Shown piece by piece: positions 16,907-29,323 of a stretch of DNA of 45,716 bases. The first letter of the stretch is position 1, and every line of letters starts with the position of its first letter. Both the position numbers and the translations under genes were made by a program. The stretch covers positions 77,936-123,651 of the forward strand of contig CACNIG010000004.1 in assembly GCA_902620455.1 (NCBI GenBank). Reading direction: 5' to 3'. The notes under the pieces were generated by a model, which saw only the letters and a program-made list of their open reading frames with translations, did not search any database and had not been told where the DNA came from. This stretch comes from an uncultured Bacteroidota bacterium. Lineage in GTDB: Bacteria; Bacteroidota; Bacteroidia; Flavobacteriales; Flavobacteriaceae.

Positions 16907-18574
16907 ATGAAATTATTTCTTAGAATTTTATTTACATCATTTTTTATTTTAAACTTTAACAAAAACTTTAGCCAGGAATTTGATTTCCATTCTCCAATTG
17001 ATGCACCCTTTGATCTATCAGGAACATTTGGAGAATATAGATCAAGATTTCATACGGGGATTGACTTCAAAAGCAGAGGGGTTCAAGGTCAGAAGATTTT
17101 TAGTATTGAGGAAGGATATATTTCAAGAATTGAAGTTAATAATTATGGGTATGGAAAAGTAATATACATTGACCATCCTAATGGATATACTTCAGTCTAT
17201 GCACACTTAAAAGATTTTAGCGCTGAACTAGATAAGTATGTAAGAGGTGAATTATATAGATCAAAGAAAAGTACAATTAAAAAATTTCCCAAAAAGGGAG
17301 AAATAAAGGTCAAAAGAGGTGAATTAATAGGTTACTCAGGTAATACTGGTGGATCATTCGCACCACACCTTCATTTTGAAATAAGAGATACTGATACTCA
17401 AGATGCACTTAATCCTCTAATGTTTAATTATAAATATCTTGATAAAGAAAGGCCTATCATAAGAGGATTATATCTGATTGACGAGGAAAACACATTAGTA
17501 AGTAATCTACCTGAAAAGAAAGAAATTAGAAAATTAAATGACTCAACTTACACAACTGATGATATTGAATACAACAAGAAAATAGGACTTGGAATTGATA
17601 TTTATGATATACAGTATAAAGGTTTATTTAACCAAAATGGTGTCTACAAAGTAGATTTATTGATTGATTCCATTTTGGTTTATTCATTTAAAATGGATAG
17701 GATAAAATTTAGTCAAAATCATTATAGAAAGATAATGTACGACTACATTTCAGCCATTAAGAATAGAAAGAGAGTCTTGAAAGTGTATACTCCACAAAAT
17801 GCAGATTTATCTTTTCTTAAGAATAATGACTTTAATGGTATATTAGATCCACTAGTAAATTCTAACAGCCACGTATCTATAAGAGTCTCAGATTGGAATA
17901 ACAACTCCTCTTATTTAAACTTTAGAATTAAAGGCACTATCAGAAACGATGAAATCACATCTTATGATGGAATAGAGATATTGACTAATCAGAATTATGA
18001 AATAAATAAAAATTCATCGGTAATTGAAATAAAAAGTAATACATTCTATAATGACCTTTTATTAAATATATCGTATAGAAATGATACACTTGACCTTGGA
18101 GAGGATAAAGATCCATTTAGAAAATCCATGATTATTAAGCTACCTCAGGCAATATTAGATACATTAGAATTGAGACAGTCATTCATTGGAAGAATAAAAG
18201 ATAAGAAGATAACATATATAAATTCAAGAAAAGATGATTCATACATCTATGTTAAAACTTCATCACTAGGAAAATATACAATATCAAGAGATTCAATTAA
18301 ACCAGAAATTAAACCAGTCAATTTTAAGCAGAATTCAAATGTTTCAAATAGATCAACAATAAGGCTGAGACTAAAAGATGAAATGTCGGGCATTAAAAGT
18401 TACAATGCTTTTATAAATGGGAAATGGGCACTATTTGAGTATGAGCCTAAATTAAATTTAATTTTTCATAAGATTTCAGATAATATAATAAATAAGGGTG
18501 AAAACATCTTACTTATCAATTTTCAAGATGGTGTTGGAAATAAAGGGGTATATAGAGCAACTTTATACTATTAA
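16907..18574 (+). CDS. M23 family metallopeptidase (LytM-like peptidoglycan hydrolase)
   Basis: A 555-residue secreted or periplasmic protein. The signal peptide covers about residues 1-23 (LFLRILFTSFFILNF, then SQEF). The M23 domain at about residues 28-175 has the zinc ligands in FHTGIDFKS (His and Asp, near residues 49-53) and in HLHFEIRD (second His, near residue 157), and the YGKVIYIDHPNGYTSVYAHL strand, so it is predicted to be catalytically active as a peptidoglycan endopeptidase. The remaining 370 residues are predicted beta-rich and of unknown function, a layout seen in Bacteroidota homologues. Its stop overlaps the convergent cysteine desulfurase gene by four bases. Confidence 0.92.
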   Translation: MKLFLRILFTSFFILNFNKNFSQEFDFHSPIDAPFDLSGTFGEYRSRFHTGIDFKSRGVQGQKIFSIEEGYISRIEVNNYGYGKVIYIDHPNGYTSVYAHLKDFSAELDKYVRGELYRSKKSTIKKFPKKGEIKVKRGELIGYSGNTGGSFAPHLHFEIRDTDTQDALNPLMFNYKYLDKERPIIRGLYLIDEENTLVSNLPEKKEIRKLNDSTYTTDDIEYNKKIGLGIDIYDIQYKGLFNQNGVYKVDLLIDSILVYSFKMDRIKFSQNHYRKIMYDYISAIKNRKRVLKVYTPQNADLSFLKNNDFNGILDPLVNSNSHVSIRVSDWNNNSSYLNFRIKGTIRNDEITSYDGIEILTNQNYEINKNSSVIEIKSNTFYNDLLLNISYRNDTLDLGEDKDPFRKSMIIKLPQAILDTLELRQSFIGRIKDKKITYINSRKDDSYIYVKTSSLGKYTISRDSIKPEIKPVNFKQNSNVSNRSTIRLRLKDEMSGIKSYNAFINGKWALFEYEPKLNLIFHKISDNIINKGENILLINFQDGVGNKGVYRATLYY

Positions 18575-19713
18575 GTATTAATTAATTCTTTAAGTGTTTG
18601 AATAAGGTAATCAACTTCATTCACTTTATTATCATAAGAAAATGAGAATCTAACTGATGGAAACTTTTTTTTATCCTCACTTTGAATTTCACTTAAAACA
18701 TGAGAACCTTTTGAACTACCAGATTGACACGCACTACCCTTTGAACAAGCGATACCTTTTAAATCAAGGTTAAAATCAAGCATAGCTGCTTTGTCGTTAG
18801 ATATAGGAAAACAAACATTTAAAATAGTATATGTACTTTTTTGAATATCTCCAGATTCTCCATTAAAATGAATATCAGGAAACAATTTTCTTAAGCTTTT
18901 AATCATGTATTCTTTTATTGACAAAACATATTTAGCTTCTTGTTCCATATTTCTATCTGCTATTTCAAGAGCCTTTGTCATTCCTACAATATTATGAACA
19001 GATTCAGTTCCAGCTCTTAACCCTCTTTCTTGTGGACCACCACAGATAAATGATTTTATTTTTGTTAATTTATTTATGTAGGTAAAACCTACCCCTTTAG
19101 GACCATGAAATTTATGGCCTGCTGACGATAGAAAATCAATTTTAATAGATTTTAAATCAATCTTGTAATGACCTACAGCCTGAACTGCATCAGTGTGAAA
19201 AAGTGAGTTATACTTTTGACATAAATCTGATACACTTTTTATATCAAGAATATTTCCTATTTCATTATTTATATACATCAAGGTTACTAGTTTAGGCTCA
19301 TCATTAAAACTTAATAGATGTTCTAGATTATCAATGTCTATATTACCATTTTTGGATAGTTTAACATAATGGACATTAACACCCTGTAATTCAAGATCAT
19401 TTAGGGTATGTGTTACTGCATGATGCTCTATTTTTGATGAAATAATATGCTTTATCCCCAAATCTTTTACTACACATTTTAGAATTGAATTATCAGATTC
19501 TGTTCCACCTGAATTAAATATTATTTCTGATGGATCACAATTTATAATTTTTGCAATTGACTTTCTTGATGTCTCAATATATGACTTAGCTGATCTTCCA
19601 AAAGAGTGAGTGGATGAGGGGTTGCCAAAACAATCTTTTAATACATTTGAAATATCATCTATTACTTCGTCTCTTACCTTTGTTGTGGCTGCATTATCAA
19701 AGTAGACATTCAT
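18571..19713 (-). CDS. Cysteine desulfurase (NifS/IscS-like)
   Basis: A 380-residue PLP enzyme that takes sulfur from cysteine for Fe-S clusters or tRNA thiolation. MNVYFDNAATTKV at the start is canonical. Lys201 in SSAGHKFHGPKG is the PLP lysine, and Cys329 in KGSACQSGSSKGSHVL is the persulfide-forming residue. FHTDAVQAVGH supplies the PLP-binding Asp. The form with a long loop at the Cys resembles IscS/NifS rather than SufS. No other Fe-S assembly genes adjoin it, so its exact pathway is open. It lies one base after the end of rocD on the same strand. Confidence 0.93.
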   Translation of the reverse strand: MNVYFDNAATTKVRDEVIDDISNVLKDCFGNPSSTHSFGRSAKSYIETSRKSIAKIINCDPSEIIFNSGGTESDNSILKCVVKDLGIKHIISSKIEHHAVTHTLNDLELQGVNVHYVKLSKNGNIDIDNLEHLLSFNDEPKLVTLMYINNEIGNILDIKSVSDLCQKYNSLFHTDAVQAVGHYKIDLKSIKIDFLSSAGHKFHGPKGVGFTYINKLTKIKSFICGGPQERGLRAGTESVHNIVGMTKALEIADRNMEQEAKYVLSIKEYMIKSLRKLFPDIHFNGESGDIQKSTYTILNVCFPISNDKAAMLDFNLDLKGIACSKGSACQSGSSKGSHVLSEIQSEDKKKFPSVRFSFSYDNKVNEVDYLIQTLKELINT

Positions 19714-21000
19714 TTATTTAGGCTCAAATTCTTTTAGTGTTGAAGTTATAATATCAATGCATTCATACAATTGATCCTCAGTCATAACTAAAGGAGGTGC
19801 AAATCTAATAACGTTTCCATGAGTTGGTTTAGCTAAAAGGCCATTATCACGTAATTTCAGACAAATATTCCAGGCAGTTTTACTATCAGGAGAATCATTA
19901 ATTACAATTGCATTTAATAAGCCTTTTCCTCTAACAAGACTAACAATATTACTATTACTGATATATTTATTCATCTCATCTCTAAAAATTACACCTAAAG
20001 CCCTTGCATTTTGAGAGAGATTTTCTTCAATAATTATTTCTAGTGCTTTTTTTGCAATACTGGCAGCAAAAGGATTTCCACCAAATGTACTTCCATGTTG
20101 ACCTGGCTGAATTACTTCCATTATGTATGAGTCACAAAGGACAGCAGAGATTGGATAAGTTCCACCACTAAGAGCCTTAGCTAATATTAAAATATCAGGT
20201 CTTACATATGTTGATTGTTGTTCACATGATGAATTGCAATTACAATTTCCACATGATGCAAGTAGCGATCCTGTTCTACCAAGTCCAGTTTGAATTTCAT
20301 CTGCAATCATTAAAACATTATATTTTGAACATAAATGTCTTACATTTTTTAGATAATCAGAGTCTGGAACATTTACTCCAGCCTCACCTTGTATTGGTTC
20401 AACAAGAAAAGCAACAATATTTTTATCTTTTTTAAGTTTATCTTCCAAAGCATCAGTATCCCCATGAGGGATGTGAATAAAGCCAGGGGTATGAGGACCA
20501 AAGTAATCTTTTGAACCAGGATCGGTTGAAAAAGAAATCACAGTTGTAGTTCTTCCATGGAAGTTGTTATTACATACTATAATTTTAGCTTGATTTTCGT
20601 CAACATTTTTCTTTAGATACCCCCATTTTCTTGATAGCTTAATTGATGTTTCAACACCTTCGGCGCCAGTATTCATTGGTAATAGTTGATCAAATCCAAA
20701 AAGTTTAGTTGCATATTCCATGTACTCACCCAGTTTATTGTTATGAAATGCTCTTGATGTAAGAGTTAATGTATCTGCTTGATTTTTAATTAAATCTACA
20801 AGCTTAGGGTGACAATGGCCTTGATTTACTGCAGAGTAAGCTGATAGAAAATCATAATATTTTTTTCCATTTACATCCCACATGAATACACCCTCCCCTT
20901 TTTTTAGAACAACAGGTAATGGATGATAGTCGTGGGCACCATACTTTTTCTCTAAATCTAGATGGAATTTGTCTAAATCTTTTGAGGTTTTAGTTATCAA
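19714..21000 (-). CDS. rocD: Ornithine aminotransferase with a cysteine-rich insert
   Basis: A 428-residue class-III PLP aminotransferase that converts ornithine and 2-oxoglutarate to glutamate semialdehyde and glutamate. Canonical stretches: [69 protein letters not shown]; the PLP Lys is in [10 protein letters not shown] and the last motif is HGSTFGGNP. No ATG occurs before the conserved core, and TTG at 21000 gives the expected N-terminus; a longer reading from 21063 runs into the divergent lipoprotein gene. Between GRTGSLLAS and the RPDILIL strand is an inserted [10 protein letters not shown] (four cysteines; see findings), absent from most ornithine aminotransferases, though I recall similar inserts in flavobacterial homologues. 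Confidence 0.93.
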   Translation of the reverse strand: MITKTSKDLDKFHLDLEKKYGAHDYHPLPVVLKKGEGVFMWDVNGKKYYDFLSAYSAVNQGHCHPKLVDLIKNQADTLTLTSRAFHNNKLGEYMEYATKLFGFDQLLPMNTGAEGVETSIKLSRKWGYLKKNVDENQAKIIVCNNNFHGRTTTVISFSTDPGSKDYFGPHTPGFIHIPHGDTDALEDKLKKDKNIVAFLVEPIQGEAGVNVPDSDYLKNVRHLCSKYNVLMIADEIQTGLGRTGSLLASCGNCNCNSSCEQQSTYVRPDILILAKALSGGTYPISAVLCDSYIMEVIQPGQHGSTFGGNPFAASIAKKALEIIIEENLSQNARALGVIFRDEMNKYISNSNIVSLVRGKGLLNAIVINDSPDSKTAWNICLKLRDNGLLAKPTHGNVIRFAPPLVMTEDQLYECIDIITSTLKEFEPK

Positions 21001-21055
21001 TTTTAGAGTATTATGATTTATTATAAATATAGTAATTTTGAAGATATTTAAACTA

Positions 21056-21517
21056 ATGATCAAACACCTTCCTTTTCTGGTTTTAACATTATTTTTTTTA
21101 AGCTGTGAAAAAGATGATATATGTATCGAAGGTTCAGAAAATACTAATAGAGTTACAATTGGATTTGTTAATTATAAAAGTAGAATTCAAACAGGGATAA
21201 GTTTAAGTTATATAAAGGGAATTAATAATGATTCAATTCTAAGCGAGGGGTTCTCTGGTGATTATCTTAAATTACCATTAAAGGTAAATTCAAATCAAAC
21301 TAGATATATTTTAGAACATGATAAAATTAAAGACACATTAAAAATATTTCATCAAACAAATCATTTATATTTAAATAGATCTTGTGGATTTAAATCAAAT
21401 TTTGTAATAAAATCAGAAACTGAAATCATAAAAGAATCTGGGTGGATACGTGAGGTTTCAATTGAAAAAGACTCAATTTTTAATGAAGAAAATACGAATA
21501 TATTTATTTATTACTAG
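21056..21517 (+). CDS. DUF6452 family lipoprotein
   Basis: A 153-residue lipoprotein. The signal peptide ([17 protein letters not shown]) ends in a lipobox, and the mature protein begins with Cys-Glu-Lys-Asp-Asp, which matches the lipoprotein export signal known in Flavobacteria (Cys-x-Lys-Asp/Glu-Asp/Glu) that sends lipoproteins to the cell surface. [10 protein letters not shown] is also the usual start of DUF6452 proteins, which precede DUF6048 genes, as here. The ATG at 21056 is chosen; an upstream TTG at 21038 adds residues ahead of the signal peptide. Function unknown. Overlaps the DUF6048 gene by 35 bases. Confidence 0.83.
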   Translation: MIKHLPFLVLTLFFLSCEKDDICIEGSENTNRVTIGFVNYKSRIQTGISLSYIKGINNDSILSEGFSGDYLKLPLKVNSNQTRYILEHDKIKDTLKIFHQTNHLYLNRSCGFKSNFVIKSETEIIKESGWIREVSIEKDSIFNEENTNIFIYY

Positions 21518-22205
21518 TCTAATCATACCAATTCATATGGTATTTTCACAGGTAGATAATCAGTTAAACGATAGTTTAATCGAAAAAAATAAATTACTGA
21601 ATATCAATAAGATAAGATTAGGTTTTGATATTTTTAAACCTATTAAATCTTCATCTGAAGGAGATAACTTGAATTATGAAATAGTTGGGGATTTACAGAT
21701 AACCGAAAATTTATATCTATCAGCAGAGTATGGATTGATAGATAGATTAATAGAGGACGAGAATATTAATTTTATATCGGATGGTAACTTCCTTCGTTTT
21801 GGTTTTGACTATAATATGTTTAATAACTGGGTTGGAATGGATAATGCAATTTTTTTAGGTTTGAGATATGGATCTTCTAATTTTTCAAATAAAATTGAAA
21901 GTTATAATATTAGGAACAGTGATGCATATTTCTCAAACTTTGTGGAAAATAATTATGAAACTATTGATCATAACAATTTAACTGGAAGCTGGCTTGAGAT
22001 TGTAGCTGGTGTTAAAGTTGAAACTTTTAATAATATTTATCTAGGGTTTAGCCTTAGGTTAAATAAGTTATTATCTACAAAAAAGCCTGATAATTTTGAT
22101 AATTTATTTATCCCAGGTTTCAATAAAGTTACAGATGAAAACACCTGGGGTAGTGGTTTCAACTATACTCTAACATATTCAATTCCACTTAAGAAGAAGA
22201 AATAA
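21483..22205 (+). CDS. DUF6048 family protein, probably an outer-membrane barrel
   Basis: A 240-residue protein of DUF6048, found in Flavobacteria next to DUF6452. The ATG at 21483 gives a clean signal peptide ([14 protein letters not shown], ending MVFSQ). The mature part has alternating hydrophobic/polar beta-strand patterns, such as IRLGFDIFKPI, LYLSAEYGLI, LRFGFDYNMF, AIFLGLRYGSS and YLGFSLRLNKLL, and ends with a strand (FNYTLTYSIPL) like those of outer-membrane barrels. A longer frame starts at 21450 but adds nothing familiar. Function unknown; the conserved pairing suggests the lipoprotein and the barrel act together. Confidence 0.82.
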   Translation: MKKIRIYLFITSLIIPIHMVFSQVDNQLNDSLIEKNKLLNINKIRLGFDIFKPIKSSSEGDNLNYEIVGDLQITENLYLSAEYGLIDRLIEDENINFISDGNFLRFGFDYNMFNNWVGMDNAIFLGLRYGSSNFSNKIESYNIRNSDAYFSNFVENNYETIDHNNLTGSWLEIVAGVKVETFNNIYLGFSLRLNKLLSTKKPDNFDNLFIPGFNKVTDENTWGSGFNYTLTYSIPLKKKK

Positions 22206-22233
22206 AAAAACCCTTAAAAGTAAGGGTTGTTTT
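22204..22233. terminator. Bidirectional terminator between the DUF6048 gene and the rRNA operon
   Basis: A perfect 8-bp stem (AACCCTTA at 22209-22216, TAAGGGTT at 22221-22228) with a 4-base loop. On the plus strand it is followed by GTTTT; on the minus strand it is followed by seven T residues and so should terminate the rRNA operon efficiently. Confidence 0.85.
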
Positions 22234-22241
22234 ATAAGATA

Positions 22242-22348
<107 letters not shown>

Positions 22349-22412
22349 AAAATTTTAATAAGGTCATATAACATTTGAAAATATCGAAGTTAACAATCAA
22401 GAAAGTTTGTTA

Positions 22413-25237
<2,825 letters not shown>

Positions 25238-25449
25238 TAACTTATTTAAAAGTTACAAGTAACTCTTAACTCTTTCTTAAATTGTAAAATTATTTGGTAT
25301 TTAATAATAACAGTATTAAATACCTATTTACGTTAACTCTGTACAATTTCATAAAACTATTAAATTGGATAACTGAATAATTTATTAATTGTACTTGATA
25401 TTTTCAATATGTCAATGAACTCTTATTCTTAATTTAAATTAAGAAGTTG

Positions 25450-25523
25450 TGGAGAATATCGGAGTCGAACCGATGACCTCCTGCGTGCAAGGCAGGCGCT
25501 CTAGCCAGCTGAGCTAATCCCCC
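25450..25523 (-). tRNA. tRNA-Ala (TGC)
   Basis: A 74-base cloverleaf in the 16S-23S spacer. The acceptor strand GGGGGAT pairs with ATTCTCC (one G-T pair), discriminator A. The anticodon stem CTGCC... encloses the loop TTGCACG with anticodon TGC. D and T arms are intact; CCA is not encoded. Confidence 0.97.
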
Positions 25524-25546
25524 TTTTTTTCCGAAATGGAATTTAG

Positions 25547-25620
25547 TAGTCTCGGGCAGACTCGAACTGCCGACCTCTACATTATCAGTGTAGCGCTCTA
25601 ACCGGCTGAGCTACGAGACT
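25547..25620 (-). tRNA. tRNA-Ile (GAT)
   Basis: A 74-base cloverleaf in the 16S-23S spacer. The acceptor AGTCTCG pairs fully with CGAGACT, discriminator A. The anticodon stem-loop CTACACTGATAATGTAG has anticodon GAT. CCA is not encoded. Ile then Ala in the spacer is the common bacterial arrangement. Confidence 0.97.
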
Positions 25621-25709
25621 CTATTCGAGATTCTATCTTAAGGGTTATTTAAAAAATGACAGCAAGCAAACGCAAAGGATTGATGCTATAGTCAGGTCGT
25701 CTTTCTCTA

Positions 25710-27238
<1,529 letters not shown>

Positions 27239-27324
27239 GTAGTATTTTAAATAAAATTATACGACTCTGAATTGACTATGTTTCAAAATGTTTGGTTTGC
27301 TAGTTTGTATCTAAATTGATACGC

Positions 27325-27335
27325 GCTGTCATTTT
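27325..27335 (-). other. 5' half of the 16S precursor processing stem
   Basis: In the leader of the rRNA operon, AAAATGACAGC (minus strand) is perfectly complementary to GCTGTCATTTT in the 16S trailer at 25653-25663. The two 11-base arms flank 16S about 87 bases before and 47 bases after the mature ends, as expected for the RNase III processing stem. Confidence 0.65.
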
Positions 27336-27396
27336 CAATATTTTCAATGAACTTGCAAAAAAAAAATTGTGCCAACAATAATTCATTTTGCGGCTG

Positions 27397-27427
27397 CAAA
27401 TATAAAATCTTTTTTGTTGTAAATAAA
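27397..27427 (-). promoter_or_regulatory. Promoter of the rRNA operon
   Basis: On the minus strand, TTTA (27424-27427) and TATATTTG (27397-27404) are separated by 19 bases. TATATTTG is a perfect Bacteroidota -7 box, and TTTA differs from the -33 consensus TTTG at one base. The start would lie near 27390, about 150 bases before 16S. The rest of the 293-base gap up to the DUF4294 gene is very AT-rich, and nothing else was seen in it. Confidence 0.75.
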
Positions 27428-27531
27428 CATATTTAAGATTTTATTTTGATTTTTTTTTAAGTGTTAAATTTAAAAAAAGTTTAAGTGTTTAATGTCAATG
27501 ATTTACAATACTTATCAACAGTTTTTTAATA

Positions 27532-28185
27532 CTATTTTTTATCTCTCCAAAACACGTATAATTCATCTAAATCAAAGTCAAGAGCATAATCTTGTTTTTC
27601 CAACGAACCATCCGAGAATGATCGTTGTAAAATATCCTCTATTAAGTAATCCTCATAATCTTCAAAAGGCTCGTATTCATCTTTAAGTGAAATTGAATAG
27701 ATGGAAGCTGCAGTATTATATAAAAGTGCTCTAAACTTATTTCTATATTCTGATACAATACTGTGTGCAGTAAGACCAGTTTGACGATTTAAGAGTTTCA
27801 CTAAAATTCTACCTTGAGATCTAGACAGCTTTCTTAACTCATCAGAAAATTCATTGTATACAAATTTTTCAAGTTTTTTAAGATAAAGTCTTTTCTGTCT
27901 TTTCGATTTGATTGAATCAACTCTTGAATCAATTCTATTCATTCTCTCTGAAGCTAGCTTTGCATATGGATATACCTTTTTAACTCTATACCTAAGTATT
28001 ACATACCTTTTTATCTCATCATCATTATAGAACTTTAAAGGCTGAAAAACAGTTACTTCATCTAACATAAATGTATTTGAAGGAATTGAATCACCGGGAA
28101 ATAAGAAATCTAATTCTTCAAACTCTTCTTGGCAAGTCAAAATATTTGAAAAAAAAATAAATAGAAGAAATAAATAATATTTCAT
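27532..28185 (-). CDS. DUF4294 domain protein
   Basis: A 217-residue protein of DUF4294, found in Bacteroidota and of unknown function. The N-terminus (MKYYLFLLFIFFSNILTC) looks like a signal peptide. The domain spans about residues 38-195 and includes LDEVTVFQPLKF, RYVILRYRVKKVYPYAKLAS followed by ERMNRI, and the stretch LSRSQGRILVKLLNRQTG. It is rich in charged residues and predicted mostly helical. It is transcribed divergently from the M42 peptidase gene, a pairing I recall from other Flavobacteria. Confidence 0.88.
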   Translation of the reverse strand: MKYYLFLLFIFFSNILTCQEEFEELDFLFPGDSIPSNTFMLDEVTVFQPLKFYNDDEIKRYVILRYRVKKVYPYAKLASERMNRIDSRVDSIKSKRQKRLYLKKLEKFVYNEFSDELRKLSRSQGRILVKLLNRQTGLTAHSIVSEYRNKFRALLYNTAASIYSISLKDEYEPFEDYEDYLIEDILQRSFSDGSLEKQDYALDFDLDELYVFWRDKK

Positions 28186-28242
28186 ATCACAAATTTAACA
28201 AGATGTTTAGTAATAATTGTTAATTTTATTTTTTTAAAAATT

Positions 28243-29322
28243 ATGAAAATACTTAACGCAAAATCATTAAAGTTTCTTGAAGAATATCTAAACAACGCTG
28301 CACCAACTGGTTATGAATCTAATGGTCAAAAAATTTGGATGAAATATCTTAAACCTTATGTTGATGAATTTATAACTGATAATTATGGAACTGCTGTAGG
28401 AGTAATAAACCCAGAAAAAAAATTTAAGGTTGTTATAGAAGGTCACTCTGACGAAATTTCCTGGTATGTAAATTATATTACTGATAACGGACTTATATAT
28501 GTAATTAGAAATGGTGGAAGTGATCATCAAATAGCACCCTCTAAATGGGTAAACATTCATACAAAAAAGGGAGTAGTAAAAGGTGTTTTTGGATGGCCAG
28601 CAATTCATGTTAGAGATCATGCAAAAGAAGCTCCACCGAAGATTGATAATATTTTTATTGATATTGGAGCAAAAGATAAAAAGGAAGTTGAAAAGATGGG
28701 AGTTCATGTTGGTTGTGTTATAACCTATCCAGATTCTTTCCATATTCTTAATAAAAATAAATTTGTTTGTAGAGCTATTGATAATAGAGCAGGTGGTTTT
28801 ATGATTGCTGAAGTTGCAAGGTTGATAAAAGAAAATAAAGACAAACTACCATTTTGTTTGTACGTGACTAACTCTGTTCAAGAAGAAATTGGTTTAAGAG
28901 GGGCTGAAATGATTACAAATACATTAAAACCAAATTTAGCAATAGTTACTGATGTTACACATGATACCTCTACACCAATGATAGAAGCAAAGAAACAGGG
29001 GGATGCAAAAATAGGTAAAGGTCCAGTTATTACTTATGCACCTGCAGTTCAAAATAATCTTAGAGAGAAAATCATAAGGATAGCTGAAAAGAATAAAATC
29101 CCATACCAAAGACTTGCATCTTCAAGATATACGGGAACTGATACAGATGCATTTGCCTATAGTAATGGAGGTGTACCATCAGCATTAATTTCTCTTCCCC
29201 TAAGATATATGCACACTACAGTAGAGATGGTGCAAAAAGAAGATGTTGAGAATGTTATCAGGTTAATTTATGAAACACTCAAGAATATTAAATCAAACGA
29301 GAGTTTTAGCTATTTTGATTAA
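28243..29322 (+). CDS. M42 family metallopeptidase (glutamyl aminopeptidase-like)
   Basis: A 359-residue cytoplasmic dinuclear-metal aminopeptidase of the tetrahedral M42 family, which trims peptides from their N-terminus. All active-site residues are in place: His68 and Asp70 in EGHSDEI, Asp180 in CRAIDNRAGG, Glu214/Glu215 in VQEEIGLRGAEM, Asp237 in VTDVTHD and His324 in RYMHTTVEMV. Length is normal and no signal peptide is seen. The gene is convergent with the prolyl oligopeptidase gene, with one base between the two stops. Confidence 0.95.
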   Translation: MKILNAKSLKFLEEYLNNAAPTGYESNGQKIWMKYLKPYVDEFITDNYGTAVGVINPEKKFKVVIEGHSDEISWYVNYITDNGLIYVIRNGGSDHQIAPSKWVNIHTKKGVVKGVFGWPAIHVRDHAKEAPPKIDNIFIDIGAKDKKEVEKMGVHVGCVITYPDSFHILNKNKFVCRAIDNRAGGFMIAEVARLIKENKDKLPFCLYVTNSVQEEIGLRGAEMITNTLKPNLAIVTDVTHDTSTPMIEAKKQGDAKIGKGPVITYAPAVQNNLREKIIRIAEKNKIPYQRLASSRYTGTDTDAFAYSNGGVPSALISLPLRYMHTTVEMVQKEDVENVIRLIYETLKNIKSNESFSYFD

Positions 29323-29323
29323 T

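Noticed and set aside
28190-28197. TAAATTTG on the minus strand as the promoter of the DUF4294 gene
   Set aside because: A perfect -7 box by sequence, but it ends 4 bases before the ATG, has no -33 match, and would need a fully leaderless message; not supported enough to list.
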